From: Litorimonas sp051251645
GTDB lineage: Bacteria > Pseudomonadota > Alphaproteobacteria > Caulobacterales > Maricaulaceae
Length of the DNA: 64,000 nucleotides
Assembly: GCA_051251645.1 (NCBI GenBank)
Contig: JBPOEY010000003.1
Location: 124,001-188,000, forward strand
Direction of reading: 5' to 3'
Below, in pieces: positions 34,653-43,280 of this stretch. How positions within the stretch are numbered: position 1 is the stretch's first letter; each line of letters starts with the position of its first letter. Below the pieces are notes generated by a model. The model saw only the letters and a program-made list of their open reading frames with translations, ran no database searches and was not told the DNA's origin. A program made the translations under genes and the position numbers.

Positions 34653-35899
34653 TAGCCTAGCTCCCGCTTGAACATTTCTTTTTGCTCTAACAGCAGTTGC
34701 GGCGGGTCATCATAGACTTGCTCGAACATGGTGAAATCATCCACCTGTGGACCCGCGTCGACCGTGCCAAGCGCCTCGGCTTGTTTATAAGTTTCGCGCA
34801 CGAACAGTTTCGCCTCTTTCGCGTAGGCCTCGTGTTGCGCCTCGTCCCATTCACCAAGCTTGATAAGGTGCGCCTTCAGGCGCTCGACTGGATCACCAAA
34901 CGGCCAAACTTCGGCATCGTTTTTAGGACGGTATTTGGATGGGTCATCGGATGTCGAGTGCCCCTCCTTGCGGTAGGTGAAATGCTCGATGACGGTTGCG
35001 CCGCCGCCTTTGCGGGCCCGTTCGGCCGCCCAGCTGGTCGCCGCATAAACCGCGAGCGCATCATTGCCATCGACACGCAACGTCGCCAGGCCATAGCCTG
35101 TGCCGCGTGCGGCAAAGCTTTCGCCTTCGCCCATAGCGATGCCTTGAAAGCTTGATATCGCCCACTGATTATTCACCACATTGATGATGCAGGGCGCCCG
35201 GTAGGTTGACGCGAAGTTGAGCGCATAATGGAAGTCACCTTCCGCCGTCGCGCCTTCACCCGTGAAAGCGGAGGCAATCGCGTCCGAGTTCTTATAGGCC
35301 TCGGCCATCGCCCAGCCGACCGCTTGGATCAATTGTGTGCCAAGATTGCCGGAGATCGAGAAGAAGCCGTGCTTTTTAAACGAGTACAGCACGGGAATGT
35401 TCTTGCCCTGCAACGGATCCCCAGAATTTGACAGGCACTGGTTCATCATTTCCAACATGGACGCGCCGCGATTGATGAGGATGCCTTGCTGCCGATAGGT
35501 CGGAAACGTCATGTCTGTATCGGACAGCGCCTGCGCATGTCCGACGGAGACGGCCTCTTCGCCCGCGCTTTTCATGTAAAAGCTCATCTTGCCTTGGCGC
35601 TGCATGGCGAACATCCGCTCATCCATGGCGCGGGTTAGCATCATGTCTTTGAGCATCTTGCGCTTCACGTCCGGCGTCAGGTTTGGAATCCATTCGCCCG
35701 CTGTGTCGCCGTTAAAGCGCATGACGCGGATCAGCTTGAGCGCATGTTCTGCCGTTTCATGATCGTCGCACATCGGATCGGGCCGACGCGGCGTGTGCAT
35801 GGTGGGAACGGAAATATGACTATAGTCGGGAGAATCGCCCGGTCGAAACGGAGGCTCTGGGACGTGCAGACGGGACTGGTTTGACTTTGGTTTCGCCAT
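34652..35899 (-). CDS. bkdA1: branched-chain 2-oxoacid dehydrogenase E1 alpha subunit
   Basis: 415 residues with the TPP-binding region GEGATAEGDFHYALNFASTYRAPC and VVNNQWAIS, and the phosphorylation-loop-like HFTYRKEGHSTSDDP. The 60-residue N-terminal stretch (FRPGDSPDYSHISVP) is characteristic of the bacterial BCKDH alpha chain rather than pyruvate dehydrogenase. It is the first gene of the operon, divergent from an Lrp-family regulator with 185 bp between starts. Confidence 0.94.
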   Translation of the reverse strand: MAKPKSNQSRLHVPEPPFRPGDSPDYSHISVPTMHTPRRPDPMCDDHETAEHALKLIRVMRFNGDTAGEWIPNLTPDVKRKMLKDMMLTRAMDERMFAMQRQGKMSFYMKSAGEEAVSVGHAQALSDTDMTFPTYRQQGILINRGASMLEMMNQCLSNSGDPLQGKNIPVLYSFKKHGFFSISGNLGTQLIQAVGWAMAEAYKNSDAIASAFTGEGATAEGDFHYALNFASTYRAPCIINVVNNQWAISSFQGIAMGEGESFAARGTGYGLATLRVDGNDALAVYAATSWAAERARKGGGATVIEHFTYRKEGHSTSDDPSKYRPKNDAEVWPFGDPVERLKAHLIKLGEWDEAQHEAYAKEAKLFVRETYKQAEALGTVDAGPQVDDFTMFEQVYDDPPQLLLEQKEMFKRELG

Positions 35900-36084
35900 G
35901 TAGCGTGAAGCCTCTATGCGTTATTGACGTCACAAACGCCCAATGATGGCCCGTCTAAGCCGCTACTGTGTGAAATACATTGCGACAATTGCAAGATTGT
36001 TGGTAAATCCTACCAAGATGCGCTAGTAATAGAAGAAACTTGTTCAACACAATCGCCAAACCGCACGGTATCAGGGGCTTTACG

Positions 36085-36585
36085 ATGAAAACACCCACTC
36101 AGATCGATAATATCGATGCCAAAATTCTGCATCTTTTGCAAGGGAATGCGGGGCTGTCTGTGGCAGAAATTAGTGAACAGGTCGGGCTGAGTAGCTCGCC
36201 CTGCTGGCGCCGCATCAAGCGGATGGAAGAACTCGGTATCATTAGCGCGCGGGTGACCTTGCTCGACCGGAGCCTTCTGGGCCTTGATTTTGAAGTCTTC
36301 GTCGCCGTCAAATTATCCTTGCCCAACCGCACAAATATGGAAAAATTCGAACGCGAAGTCGGGCGTATGCCCGAAGTCGTCCAATGCGCCGTCGTCACGG
36401 GAGCGGTCGATTTCATGCTCCGGATCGTCACGACAGACATGCATGCCTATGAGACGTTCCTGCGCGAGACGCTGCTGTCCATCGACCTGATCTCAGACGT
36501 GCAAAGCCGGATCGTGTTGCGCCAAGCGAAAGACACGACGGCGTTACCGCTGAACCTGATTTCGAGTGCAGTGCCGCGGTACTAA
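36085..36585 (+). CDS. Lrp/AsnC-family regulator, candidate bkd activator
   Basis: 166 residues from the ATG at 36085, preceded by AGGGG; the extra 15 residues from 36040 have no support. N-terminal helix-turn-helix (IDAKILHLLQGNAGLSVAEI, then LSSSPCWRRIKRME) and a C-terminal RAM ligand-binding domain (VVTGAVDFMLRIVTTDMHAYETFL). Lrp-type BkdR activates bkd operons in Pseudomonas in response to branched-chain amino acids. The divergent arrangement with bkdA1 supports a similar role here, by inference. Confidence 0.93.
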   Translation: MKTPTQIDNIDAKILHLLQGNAGLSVAEISEQVGLSSSPCWRRIKRMEELGIISARVTLLDRSLLGLDFEVFVAVKLSLPNRTNMEKFEREVGRMPEVVQCAVVTGAVDFMLRIVTTDMHAYETFLRETLLSIDLISDVQSRIVLRQAKDTTALPLNLISSAVPRY

Positions 36586-36684
36586 CGCAGGCAGGCTCTG
36601 CACACATGTGAAGATGACGCTCCCGACTATGGGTGCGCCTGATTTTCTGTCATCATCCTTTTTTACGTCTCAAAAGGACTCCCC

Positions 36685-37047
36685 ATGATTGGCTACACAA
36701 CCCTCGGCGTCAGCGACATGACTGCGGCGAAAAAATTTTACAGCGAACTGCTGGGCGCTAAAGTCCTGTTTGACGGTGGACGGATTGCCATGATCGGCGA
36801 GTCGATGGGCAAACCCATGGTCGCGGTGTGCACGCCCTATAATGAAGAAGACCCGACCCCCGGCAACGGCGTGATGGTTGCGTTCCGTGGCGGTTCCCGC
36901 GACGGCGCAGACGCGATGTATAAAAAAGCGATTGAGTTAGGCGCGACGTGTGACGGTGCTCCGGGTGTGCGCGTGCCAGACATGTTTTACGGCGCGTATG
37001 TGAAGGATGTGGACGGGAATAAGCTTTGCTTTTTTGATTTTAGTTAG
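36685..37047 (+). CDS. VOC-family (glyoxalase-like) protein
   Basis: 120 residues, one vicinal-oxygen-chelate domain: MIGYTTLGVSDMTAAKKFYSELLGAK at the N-terminus and YGAYVKDVDGNKLCFF at the C-terminus. The C-terminal Glu of classical glyoxalase I metal sites is not obvious, so the substrate and metal use are uncertain. GC content is like the core genome, in contrast with the AT-rich gene that follows on the other strand. Confidence 0.85.
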   Translation: MIGYTTLGVSDMTAAKKFYSELLGAKVLFDGGRIAMIGESMGKPMVAVCTPYNEEDPTPGNGVMVAFRGGSRDGADAMYKKAIELGATCDGAPGVRVPDMFYGAYVKDVDGNKLCFFDFS

Positions 37048-37107
37048 AATTTAAATTTTTCTTCTCTGTCAGTAAGAATATCAACGTGGCGAGACAATTG
37101 TGTTTAA

Positions 37108-38008
37108 CTAATTTCTATATTTTATAGATATGTTTTTCATTCCATGACGCGATGCAAGCGCACGAAGAAGTGTTGGCGACTGGGAGGCAACCTCGCTGCT
37201 CTGACGGAAGATAGAGTTATTGAAAGTTTGGATTACTTTATGATGGGTGTCATCTAAGATAAAAACCCCGGCCTCTTTAGGCGCTAAGTATGGCCCAGGT
37301 GATACTGCGATGTCATAACTTATGGGTAGCCAAAGTTCTGTTCGTAAATCATATAAACTATCTGTACCGCCGTTGGAGAACCTCACGTGAGGGCTGCTTC
37401 CAATGATCCATGATTTAGAACCTGTTAATTGGGCAAAAGCCAAGCTTCTTTTTGATAAGACTTCTAAAGTTTCTTGAAGCGGAGAGGTAACTGATTTGGC
37501 TAGGGCGCCTTTTATTATACGGTCTTTACTGTCGCTAACATTAGCAATCTGTTGGTGAACATTTTCCGACATAGTAAACCCAGCTAAATCGGTAATTTCC
37601 TCTAAGGATTTATCGAAAAGTTTGGATAAAATATCTATGTTTTTTTGGAGAAGTCATCTTCTCATAAGAACGCTGAAACTGTGTAGAGTAAAATCTATCC
37701 CAAATCTCCTTTTCTGCTGCGCTGAGGTTTGGTGCAACCCTACTTCGTATTCTTTCAATCATCTTCTCTACAACTTGAGATGCTCGGCTATCTAAGTCGC
37801 TTAAGTAAACCCCTTCGGTGTCAGTAATTTTTTGGCCTTGCTGATCAACGTAACTGTAAAGGTGATTTCTACGAAAAATAGTTACCGGATTGCGAGGTTC
37901 AATAATCTTTGTACTTTTACTTTTATCAAAATAGAAAAGCTGACCATCACCTTTTATTTCGTTTAGAAGAAACTGAGGTACATGATGGTGGCGCTTCGGA
38001 TTACTCAT
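37108..38008 (-). pseudogene. DUF4238 protein gene split by a frameshift
   Basis: Two adjacent frames are halves of one DUF4238 protein. The first (38008 to 37610, 132 codons) has the family start SNPKRHHHVPQFLLNEI and ends prematurely. The second frame carries the C-terminal half, with PHVRFSNGG, DLRTELWLPISYD and FILDDTH. Dropping one base from the A7 tract (plus-strand T7 at 37640-37646) joins them into a single 299-residue frame reading SPKNIDILSKLF across the junction, a normal family length. The gene is markedly AT-rich compared with both neighbours, which suggests recent acquisition. A sequencing error, a true mutation or RNA slippage on the A-run would look the same. Function of DUF4238 is unknown. 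Confidence 0.82.
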
Positions 38009-38014
38009 AATTTT

Positions 38015-40159
38015 CTAAGCCCCCCGCAACTGCACCAACTCATCCCTTAGCCGTGCCGCCTCCTCAAACTCCAAATTCTCCGCCGCTTCGAACATGCGCT
38101 TCTCTAACTCTGCCGCGACAGCAATGGCGTTGCCGCCCATTTTTTGACCAGCGAAAGGCTCTGCCGCTTCGGCGACTTCGAGGCGTTGTCCGCGCTTGCC
38201 TTTTTTCTTCAGGCCGGACGGCGTATAGCTGTCGCGTTCGTCTTTGATCTTCTGTGCATTTTGGCTGTCGCCAACCATGTCCGCGACGCCGCGCAGGATG
38301 GTTTGTGGGGTGATGCCGTGGAGCGTGTTGTGGGCGACTTGACGCACGCGGCGGCGCTCCGTCTCGTCCATCGCGCGTTGCATCGAGCCGGTGATTTTAT
38401 CGGCGTAGAGCACGACATGGGCTTCGCTATTCCGCGCGGCGCGACCGATGGTTTGGATCATCGAGGTCTCGCTCCGCAGGAAGCCTTCCTTGTCCGCGTC
38501 GAGAATGCCGACAAAGGCGCATTCCGGAATATCGAGCCCTTCGCGCAGCAGGTTAATCCCGATCAACACGTCGAACACGCCGAGCCGCAAATCGCGAATG
38601 ATTTCGATCCGTTCCAACGTGTCGACGTCGCTGTGCATATAGCGCACTTTAATGCCCTGATCGGACATATATTCTGTCAGATCTTCGGACATTTTTTTTG
38701 TCAGTGTTGTGACCAGTGAGCGGAAGCCTTTGGCGGTCGTTTTGCGGACTTCGTCGACCACATCATCGACCTGATTATGATGCTCACCGCTGACGGGGCG
38801 GACTTCGACCGGTGGGTCGATCAGGCCAGTGGGTCTGATAACTTGCTCGACAAAGACGCCGCCCGTGCGTTCCATTTCCCAATCGGCGGGCGTGGCGCTG
38901 ACATAGACCGTTTGCGGCCGCATCGCGTCCCATTCCTCGAATTTCAGCGGACGATTATCAATGCAGGAGGGCAGGCGAAAGCCATGTTCGGCCAGCGTGC
39001 CTTTACGGTTCGCATCGCCCCGGCTCATGCCGCCGATTTGTGATACGCCGACATGGCTCTCATCCATAAAGAGGAGCGCATCTTCAGGCAGATATTCGAA
39101 TAATGTGGGCGGCGGTTCGCCCGGCGCGCGGCCCGTGAGGTAACGCGAATAATTCTCGATCCCGTTACAAAAGCCAGCCGCCGCCATCATTTCGAGATCA
39201 AATTCGGTCCGTTGCTGAATGCGTTGGGCCTCGAGCAATTTACCTTCTGCCTCAAATATTTTGAGCGTCTTATCTAATTCCGCCTTAATGCCCTTCATGG
39301 CGCTCTGCACCGTCGGGCGCGGGGTCACATAGTGGCTGTTAGCATAGACGCGGACCGTATCAATGACCCGGCCCGTTTTACCCGTCAGCGGGTCAAATTC
39401 TGTGATGCTGTCAATCTCGTCGCCAAAGAAATCGAACCGCCACGCCGTGTCGTCATAGTGGGCCGGGAACAGCTCAATCGTATCGCCCCGCACGCGGAAA
39501 GACCCGCGCGCAAAGGCGAGATCATTGCGTTGATATTGCAGCCCGACCAGCTGCGCCATCAATTCGCGCGGGTCGATCGCTTGCCCACGCGCCAGATCAA
39601 TCGTCATCGCCGTATAGGTTTCGACCGAGCCGATACCGTAAATGCAGGACACAGAGGCGACGATAATCACATCATCGCGTTCCAAAATTGCGCGTGTGGC
39701 CGCGTGGCGCATCCGGTCGATCTGTTCATTGACCGAGCTGTCCTTCTCGATGAATGTATCGGTGCGTGGCACATAGGCTTCCGGCTGATAATAATCATAA
39801 TAGGAGACGAAATATTCGACCGCGTTTTCGGGAAAGAAAGATTTGAATTCCGAGTAAAGCTGCGCCGCCAATGTCTTGTTCGGGGCCATGATCAGGGCCG
39901 GGCGCTGCGTCTGTTCAATGATCTTTGCCATGGTGAAGGTCTTGCCGGACCCGGTTACACCGAGCAGAACTTGATCGCGGTCCTTATCGGAAATGCCTTG
40001 CACCAGTTCTTTGATCGCCTTGGGCTGGTCGCCTTTGGGCTCAAACGGCGAATTCAAGACAAAGCGCTTGCCGCCTTCGGACTTCTCCGGCCGTGCGGGC
40101 TTATGCGGTGTCCACAGCGCTGGCGCCTCATGAACAGTGATTTGGGCAGTGTCAGGCAT
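38015..40159 (-). CDS. uvrB: excinuclease ABC subunit B
   Basis: 714 residues. Walker A GVTGSGKTFTMAKI, the beta-hairpin YYDYYQPEAYVP, DESHVGVSQI and the C-terminal UVR domain (MFEAAENLEFEEAARLRDELVQLR region). It is the damage-verifying helicase of nucleotide excision repair with UvrA and UvrC. The gene has a perfect alphaproteobacterial SOS box 16 bases before the ATG, so LexA control is likely. The AT-rich DUF4238 gene follows six bases after its stop. Confidence 0.98.
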   Translation of the reverse strand: MPDTAQITVHEAPALWTPHKPARPEKSEGGKRFVLNSPFEPKGDQPKAIKELVQGISDKDRDQVLLGVTGSGKTFTMAKIIEQTQRPALIMAPNKTLAAQLYSEFKSFFPENAVEYFVSYYDYYQPEAYVPRTDTFIEKDSSVNEQIDRMRHAATRAILERDDVIIVASVSCIYGIGSVETYTAMTIDLARGQAIDPRELMAQLVGLQYQRNDLAFARGSFRVRGDTIELFPAHYDDTAWRFDFFGDEIDSITEFDPLTGKTGRVIDTVRVYANSHYVTPRPTVQSAMKGIKAELDKTLKIFEAEGKLLEAQRIQQRTEFDLEMMAAAGFCNGIENYSRYLTGRAPGEPPPTLFEYLPEDALLFMDESHVGVSQIGGMSRGDANRKGTLAEHGFRLPSCIDNRPLKFEEWDAMRPQTVYVSATPADWEMERTGGVFVEQVIRPTGLIDPPVEVRPVSGEHHNQVDDVVDEVRKTTAKGFRSLVTTLTKKMSEDLTEYMSDQGIKVRYMHSDVDTLERIEIIRDLRLGVFDVLIGINLLREGLDIPECAFVGILDADKEGFLRSETSMIQTIGRAARNSEAHVVLYADKITGSMQRAMDETERRRVRQVAHNTLHGITPQTILRGVADMVGDSQNAQKIKDERDSYTPSGLKKKGKRGQRLEVAEAAEPFAGQKMGGNAIAVAAELEKRMFEAAENLEFEEAARLRDELVQLRGA

Positions 40160-40174
40160 GAGGGATAGATAGGG

Positions 40175-40189
40175 GAACGGAGCGGGAAC
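40175..40189 (-). promoter_or_regulatory. LexA (SOS) box of the alphaproteobacterial type
   Basis: On the uvrB strand: GTTC-CCGCTCC-GTTC, an exact GTTC-N7-GTTC direct repeat, the LexA-binding consensus of alphaproteobacteria. It lies 16-30 bases upstream of the uvrB start codon, where bound repressor would block transcription or early elongation. Match seen; binding inferred. Confidence 0.7.
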
Positions 40190-40234
40190 GCCAAGGGGAG
40201 GATGTGTTAGCCATTATCCGTCGGAAGAGCGTTC

Positions 40235-40804
40235 TTACACCGCAGCGTCATTGGGGGAACGCCCCAGTAACCAATCCTCTGCGCTGGACCCATTGTCGTC
40301 CATATGGCGCATCATGCGCGTCATGTCGTAATGGGCAAAGGGCGCGTCAATTCGGTGCGCGTTTGGGCTTGAAAAAATCGCTGGATAGGACGGACCGATG
40401 AGACGGGCTATTCGCGCGGTTATATTGCCGTCCATTAAACGACCCTCCGATCCGGCCGCATGAACCGTGATGACTTTAGTGGCGCGGCCCTGACAATGGG
40501 ATCGATGACGGGCAAATTTGCCAACGGGATCAATGCCGATAATATGGTCAAATTTTTGGGTGGGGTCCGATTGTGCGATGGCCCAGGCAACGTCCGCCGC
40601 GCCCCAACTATGCCCAATTATATTCATTGGTTGATCAGATGGATGATCACGCAGGATTTGTCGAAGCTGCCTTCTGCGACCTTGCGGCAAATAAATGACC
40701 TGCCGTGCGGGATGCGCTTCGGCGAAAACATCGACATAGGTCTTGGCGCATTTGAACAGACGGTCGCCTGCGCCGCCAACAAATAAATCTGTAACGGGAG
40801 TCAT
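40235..40804 (-). CDS. alpha/beta-hydrolase-like protein (lipase-type motif)
   Basis: 189 residues. IIGHSWGAADVA carries a GxSxG-type nucleophile elbow with Ser; DPVG further on could supply the acid, and a late HYDM the His. The protein is short for an alpha/beta hydrolase, with no signal peptide, so it acts in the cytoplasm if active. The substrate is unknown. It lies between gloA and uvrB on the same strand, 75 bp upstream of uvrB. Confidence 0.65.
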   Translation of the reverse strand: MTPVTDLFVGGAGDRLFKCAKTYVDVFAEAHPARQVIYLPQGRRRQLRQILRDHPSDQPMNIIGHSWGAADVAWAIAQSDPTQKFDHIIGIDPVGKFARHRSHCQGRATKVITVHAAGSEGRLMDGNITARIARLIGPSYPAIFSSPNAHRIDAPFAHYDMTRMMRHMDDNGSSAEDWLLGRSPNDAAV

Positions 40805-40827
40805 TGTCGGGCTGCGGAGTCGCGGGA

Positions 40828-41268
40828 TTAGGACGTTAAAGTCTCGCGCATGGCGTCATGTTCGACGACCTCGATCCAGTAGCCGTCCGGATCTTTGACG
40901 AATGCAAGATGGCGCATTTGGCCGTCTTCCGGGCGTTTGACGAATTCATATCCGGCGGCATCAAAGTCAGCGACGCTCTGCTCCAAGCTATCGACCGTGA
41001 TACAGATATGGCCAAATCCACGCGGGTCTGAATTGCCATCATGATAGCCTGCAAACTTCGGATCAGATTCCGTGCCGTGATTATGCGTTAATTCAAGGAT
41101 GCCTTCGCGCGTGTCCGTGCCCGGGAAGCTCAAGAAGTAGAGACTGAATTTCGCGTCAGCGAAATCTCTTTGGCCAATCACCTCCATGCCTAAATGATCC
41201 CGGTAAAATTTAAGGCTCGCATTGGGGTTACGAATGCGGAGCATGGTGTGATTGAGACGTGTGGGCAT
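40828..41268 (-). CDS. gloA: lactoylglutathione lyase (glyoxalase I)
   Basis: 146 residues from the ATG at 41268; the longer reading to 41340 needs a TTG start. Full GloA signature: LNHTMLRIRNPNASLKFYRDHLGM at the N-terminus, LELTHNHGTE with the metal-binding Glu, GFGHICITV with His, and DPDGYWIEVVE with the second Glu. It isomerises the methylglyoxal-glutathione hemithioacetal to S-lactoylglutathione. Divergent from thrS with 74 bp between the starts. Confidence 0.94.
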   Translation of the reverse strand: MPTRLNHTMLRIRNPNASLKFYRDHLGMEVIGQRDFADAKFSLYFLSFPGTDTREGILELTHNHGTESDPKFAGYHDGNSDPRGFGHICITVDSLEQSVADFDAAGYEFVKRPEDGQMRHLAFVKDPDGYWIEVVEHDAMRETLTS

Positions 41269-41342
41269 AGGCGCCGCATACACACCCAATTCTCTGGTCG
41301 CAACGCTTGCCCTGAGGCGATACGCTTTGTATCGCCACAAAC

Positions 41343-43271
41343 ATGGTTACACTTACATTTCCCGACGGCAATATCCGCGACTATGACGACGGCGTTACGG
41401 CGCTGGAGGTTGCGAAATCGATTTCTTCTGGTCTGGCCAAGAAGGTGTTGGCGGTGAAGCTGGACGGCGAGTTGTTGGATGCGACACGGCCTATCGAGAC
41501 GAACGCGAAAATTGAGCTGATCACAGCGAAAGACCCGGAAGGGTTGGAGCTGATCCGGCATGATGCGTCCCACGTGATGGCGGAAGCCGTGCAGGAGTTA
41601 TTTCCCGGCACGCAGGTCACGATTGGACCCGTGATCGAGAATGGCTTCTATTATGACTTTCATCGTGAGGAGCCGATTTCCGAGGTTGATTTCGCCGCCA
41701 TTGAGAAGAAAATGGCCTTCATCATTAACCGCAACGATAAATTCGTGCGCGAGGAGATGGACCGCAATGACGCGATCAAAATGTTCCGCGACATGGGCGA
41801 GACGTTCAAGGCTGAGCTGATTGAAGACTTGCCAGAAAGCGAAACGATCACGGTCTATAAACAAGGTAAATGGTTCGATCTCTGCCGCGGTCCGCATTTG
41901 CCGAGCACCGGCAAGATCGGAAAAGCGTTCAAATTGATGAAAGTCGCGGGCGCTTATTGGCGCGGCGATAGCAATAACCCACAACTGCAACGCATTTACG
42001 GCACAGCGTGGGCGAGCCAAGAAGACTTGGACGCGCACCTCAAACAGATCGAAGAAGCCGAAGCGCGCGACCATCGTCGTTTGGGGCGGCAGTTGGAGTT
42101 GTTCCACTTCCAAGAGGAAGCGCAAGGCCAAGCGTTCTGGCATCCGAATGGTTGGGTGCTCTACACGACTCTGATGGCTTACATGGCGCGTCGTCAACGC
42201 GAATATGGCTATGCTGAGATCAAGACCCCGCAGATGATGGACCGCAAATTTTGGGAAGCATCTGGCCACTGGGAAAAATACCGCGAGAATATGTTTATCG
42301 CGAATATTGCCGAAGAAGACAAAGTTCTGGCCTTTAAGCCGATGAATTGCCCCTGCCATATTCAGGTCTTTAATCAGGGCATGAAATCCTATCGCGATCT
42401 GCCTGTTCGCTATGCAGAGTTTGGCTCCTGCCATCGGTATGAGCCGTCCGGCGCGCTGCATGGCCTCATGCGCGTGCGCGGGTTTGTGCAAGATGACGGG
42501 CATATCTTCTGCACGCTAGAACAAGTCACGGATGAGGTGAAAGCCTTCACCGAACTGTTGAAGTCCGTCTATGCGGACCTTGGTTTTGACGACGTGAAAG
42601 TCAATTTCTCAACCCGTCCTGACACGCGTGTCGGATCGGATGAGTATTGGGATATGTCCGAAGCGGCGCTCGGCGCGGCGGCAGAAGCCTCTGGGTTGGA
42701 AGTCATCTTGAACGAAGGCGACGGGGCATTTTATGGCCCGAAACTCGATTTTGTTTTGCGGGATGCAATTGGCCGTGAATGGCAAGCAGGCACGATCCAG
42801 CTTGACCCGAACATGCCCGAACGCCTCGGGGCGAGTTATGTGGGTGCGGATGATCAAAAACATGCGCCCGTGATGTTGCACCGCGCCGTGCTAGGGAGTT
42901 TTGAGCGTTTCCTTGGTATCTTGATTGAAAATTACGCAGGGAAGTTCCCGCTGTGGCTTTCCCCTGTTCAAGTCGTTGTCGCGACGATTACGTCGGATGC
43001 GGATGATTATGCGGCTGAGGTCGTCGCCAAATTAAACGCGGCGGGTCTCCGGGCTGAGCTGGATACGCGCAATGAGAAGATCAACTATAAAATCCGTGAA
43101 TTGTCGGCGGACCGCAAAATTCCGGTCATTGCCGTCGTCGGTCGTCGCGAAGCCGAGGAGGGTAAGCTCGCGCTGCGCCGTCTCGGTTCGCAAGGGCAAG
43201 AGATCATGACCGTTGACGTCGCGATTGCGGCGCTGACAGAGGAAGCAACCGCGCCGGACCTTAAGCGTTAA
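41343..43271 (+). CDS. thrS: threonyl-tRNA synthetase
   Basis: 642 residues, the standard bacterial length. N-terminal TGS domain (1-60), editing domain with HDASHVMAEAVQELFP, catalytic class II core (MNCPCHIQVFNQGMKSYRDLP, then RYEPSGALHGLMRVRGF), and C-terminal anticodon-binding domain. The zinc ligands Cys (NCPCH) and two His are in place. No strong Shine-Dalgarno precedes the ATG at 41343. It leads a co-directional set with the O-antigen-ligase-like gene nine bases downstream. Confidence 0.98.
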   Translation: MVTLTFPDGNIRDYDDGVTALEVAKSISSGLAKKVLAVKLDGELLDATRPIETNAKIELITAKDPEGLELIRHDASHVMAEAVQELFPGTQVTIGPVIENGFYYDFHREEPISEVDFAAIEKKMAFIINRNDKFVREEMDRNDAIKMFRDMGETFKAELIEDLPESETITVYKQGKWFDLCRGPHLPSTGKIGKAFKLMKVAGAYWRGDSNNPQLQRIYGTAWASQEDLDAHLKQIEEAEARDHRRLGRQLELFHFQEEAQGQAFWHPNGWVLYTTLMAYMARRQREYGYAEIKTPQMMDRKFWEASGHWEKYRENMFIANIAEEDKVLAFKPMNCPCHIQVFNQGMKSYRDLPVRYAEFGSCHRYEPSGALHGLMRVRGFVQDDGHIFCTLEQVTDEVKAFTELLKSVYADLGFDDVKVNFSTRPDTRVGSDEYWDMSEAALGAAAEASGLEVILNEGDGAFYGPKLDFVLRDAIGREWQAGTIQLDPNMPERLGASYVGADDQKHAPVMLHRAVLGSFERFLGILIENYAGKFPLWLSPVQVVVATITSDADDYAAEVVAKLNAAGLRAELDTRNEKINYKIRELSADRKIPVIAVVGRREAEEGKLALRRLGSQGQEIMTVDVAIAALTEEATAPDLKR

Positions 43272-43280
43272 TCGCGTATC

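Noticed and set aside
37610..37646. Programmed -1 ribosomal frameshift in the DUF4238 gene
   Set aside because: The -1 frame meets a TAG immediately after the A7 run; the frame needed is +1, so a classical -1 slippery site does not work.
39332..40168. 278-codon plus-strand frame
   Set aside because: Antisense shadow of uvrB.
41598..42503. 301-codon minus-strand frame
   Set aside because: Antisense shadow of thrS; His/Phe/Arg-rich composition is typical of reversed coding sequence.
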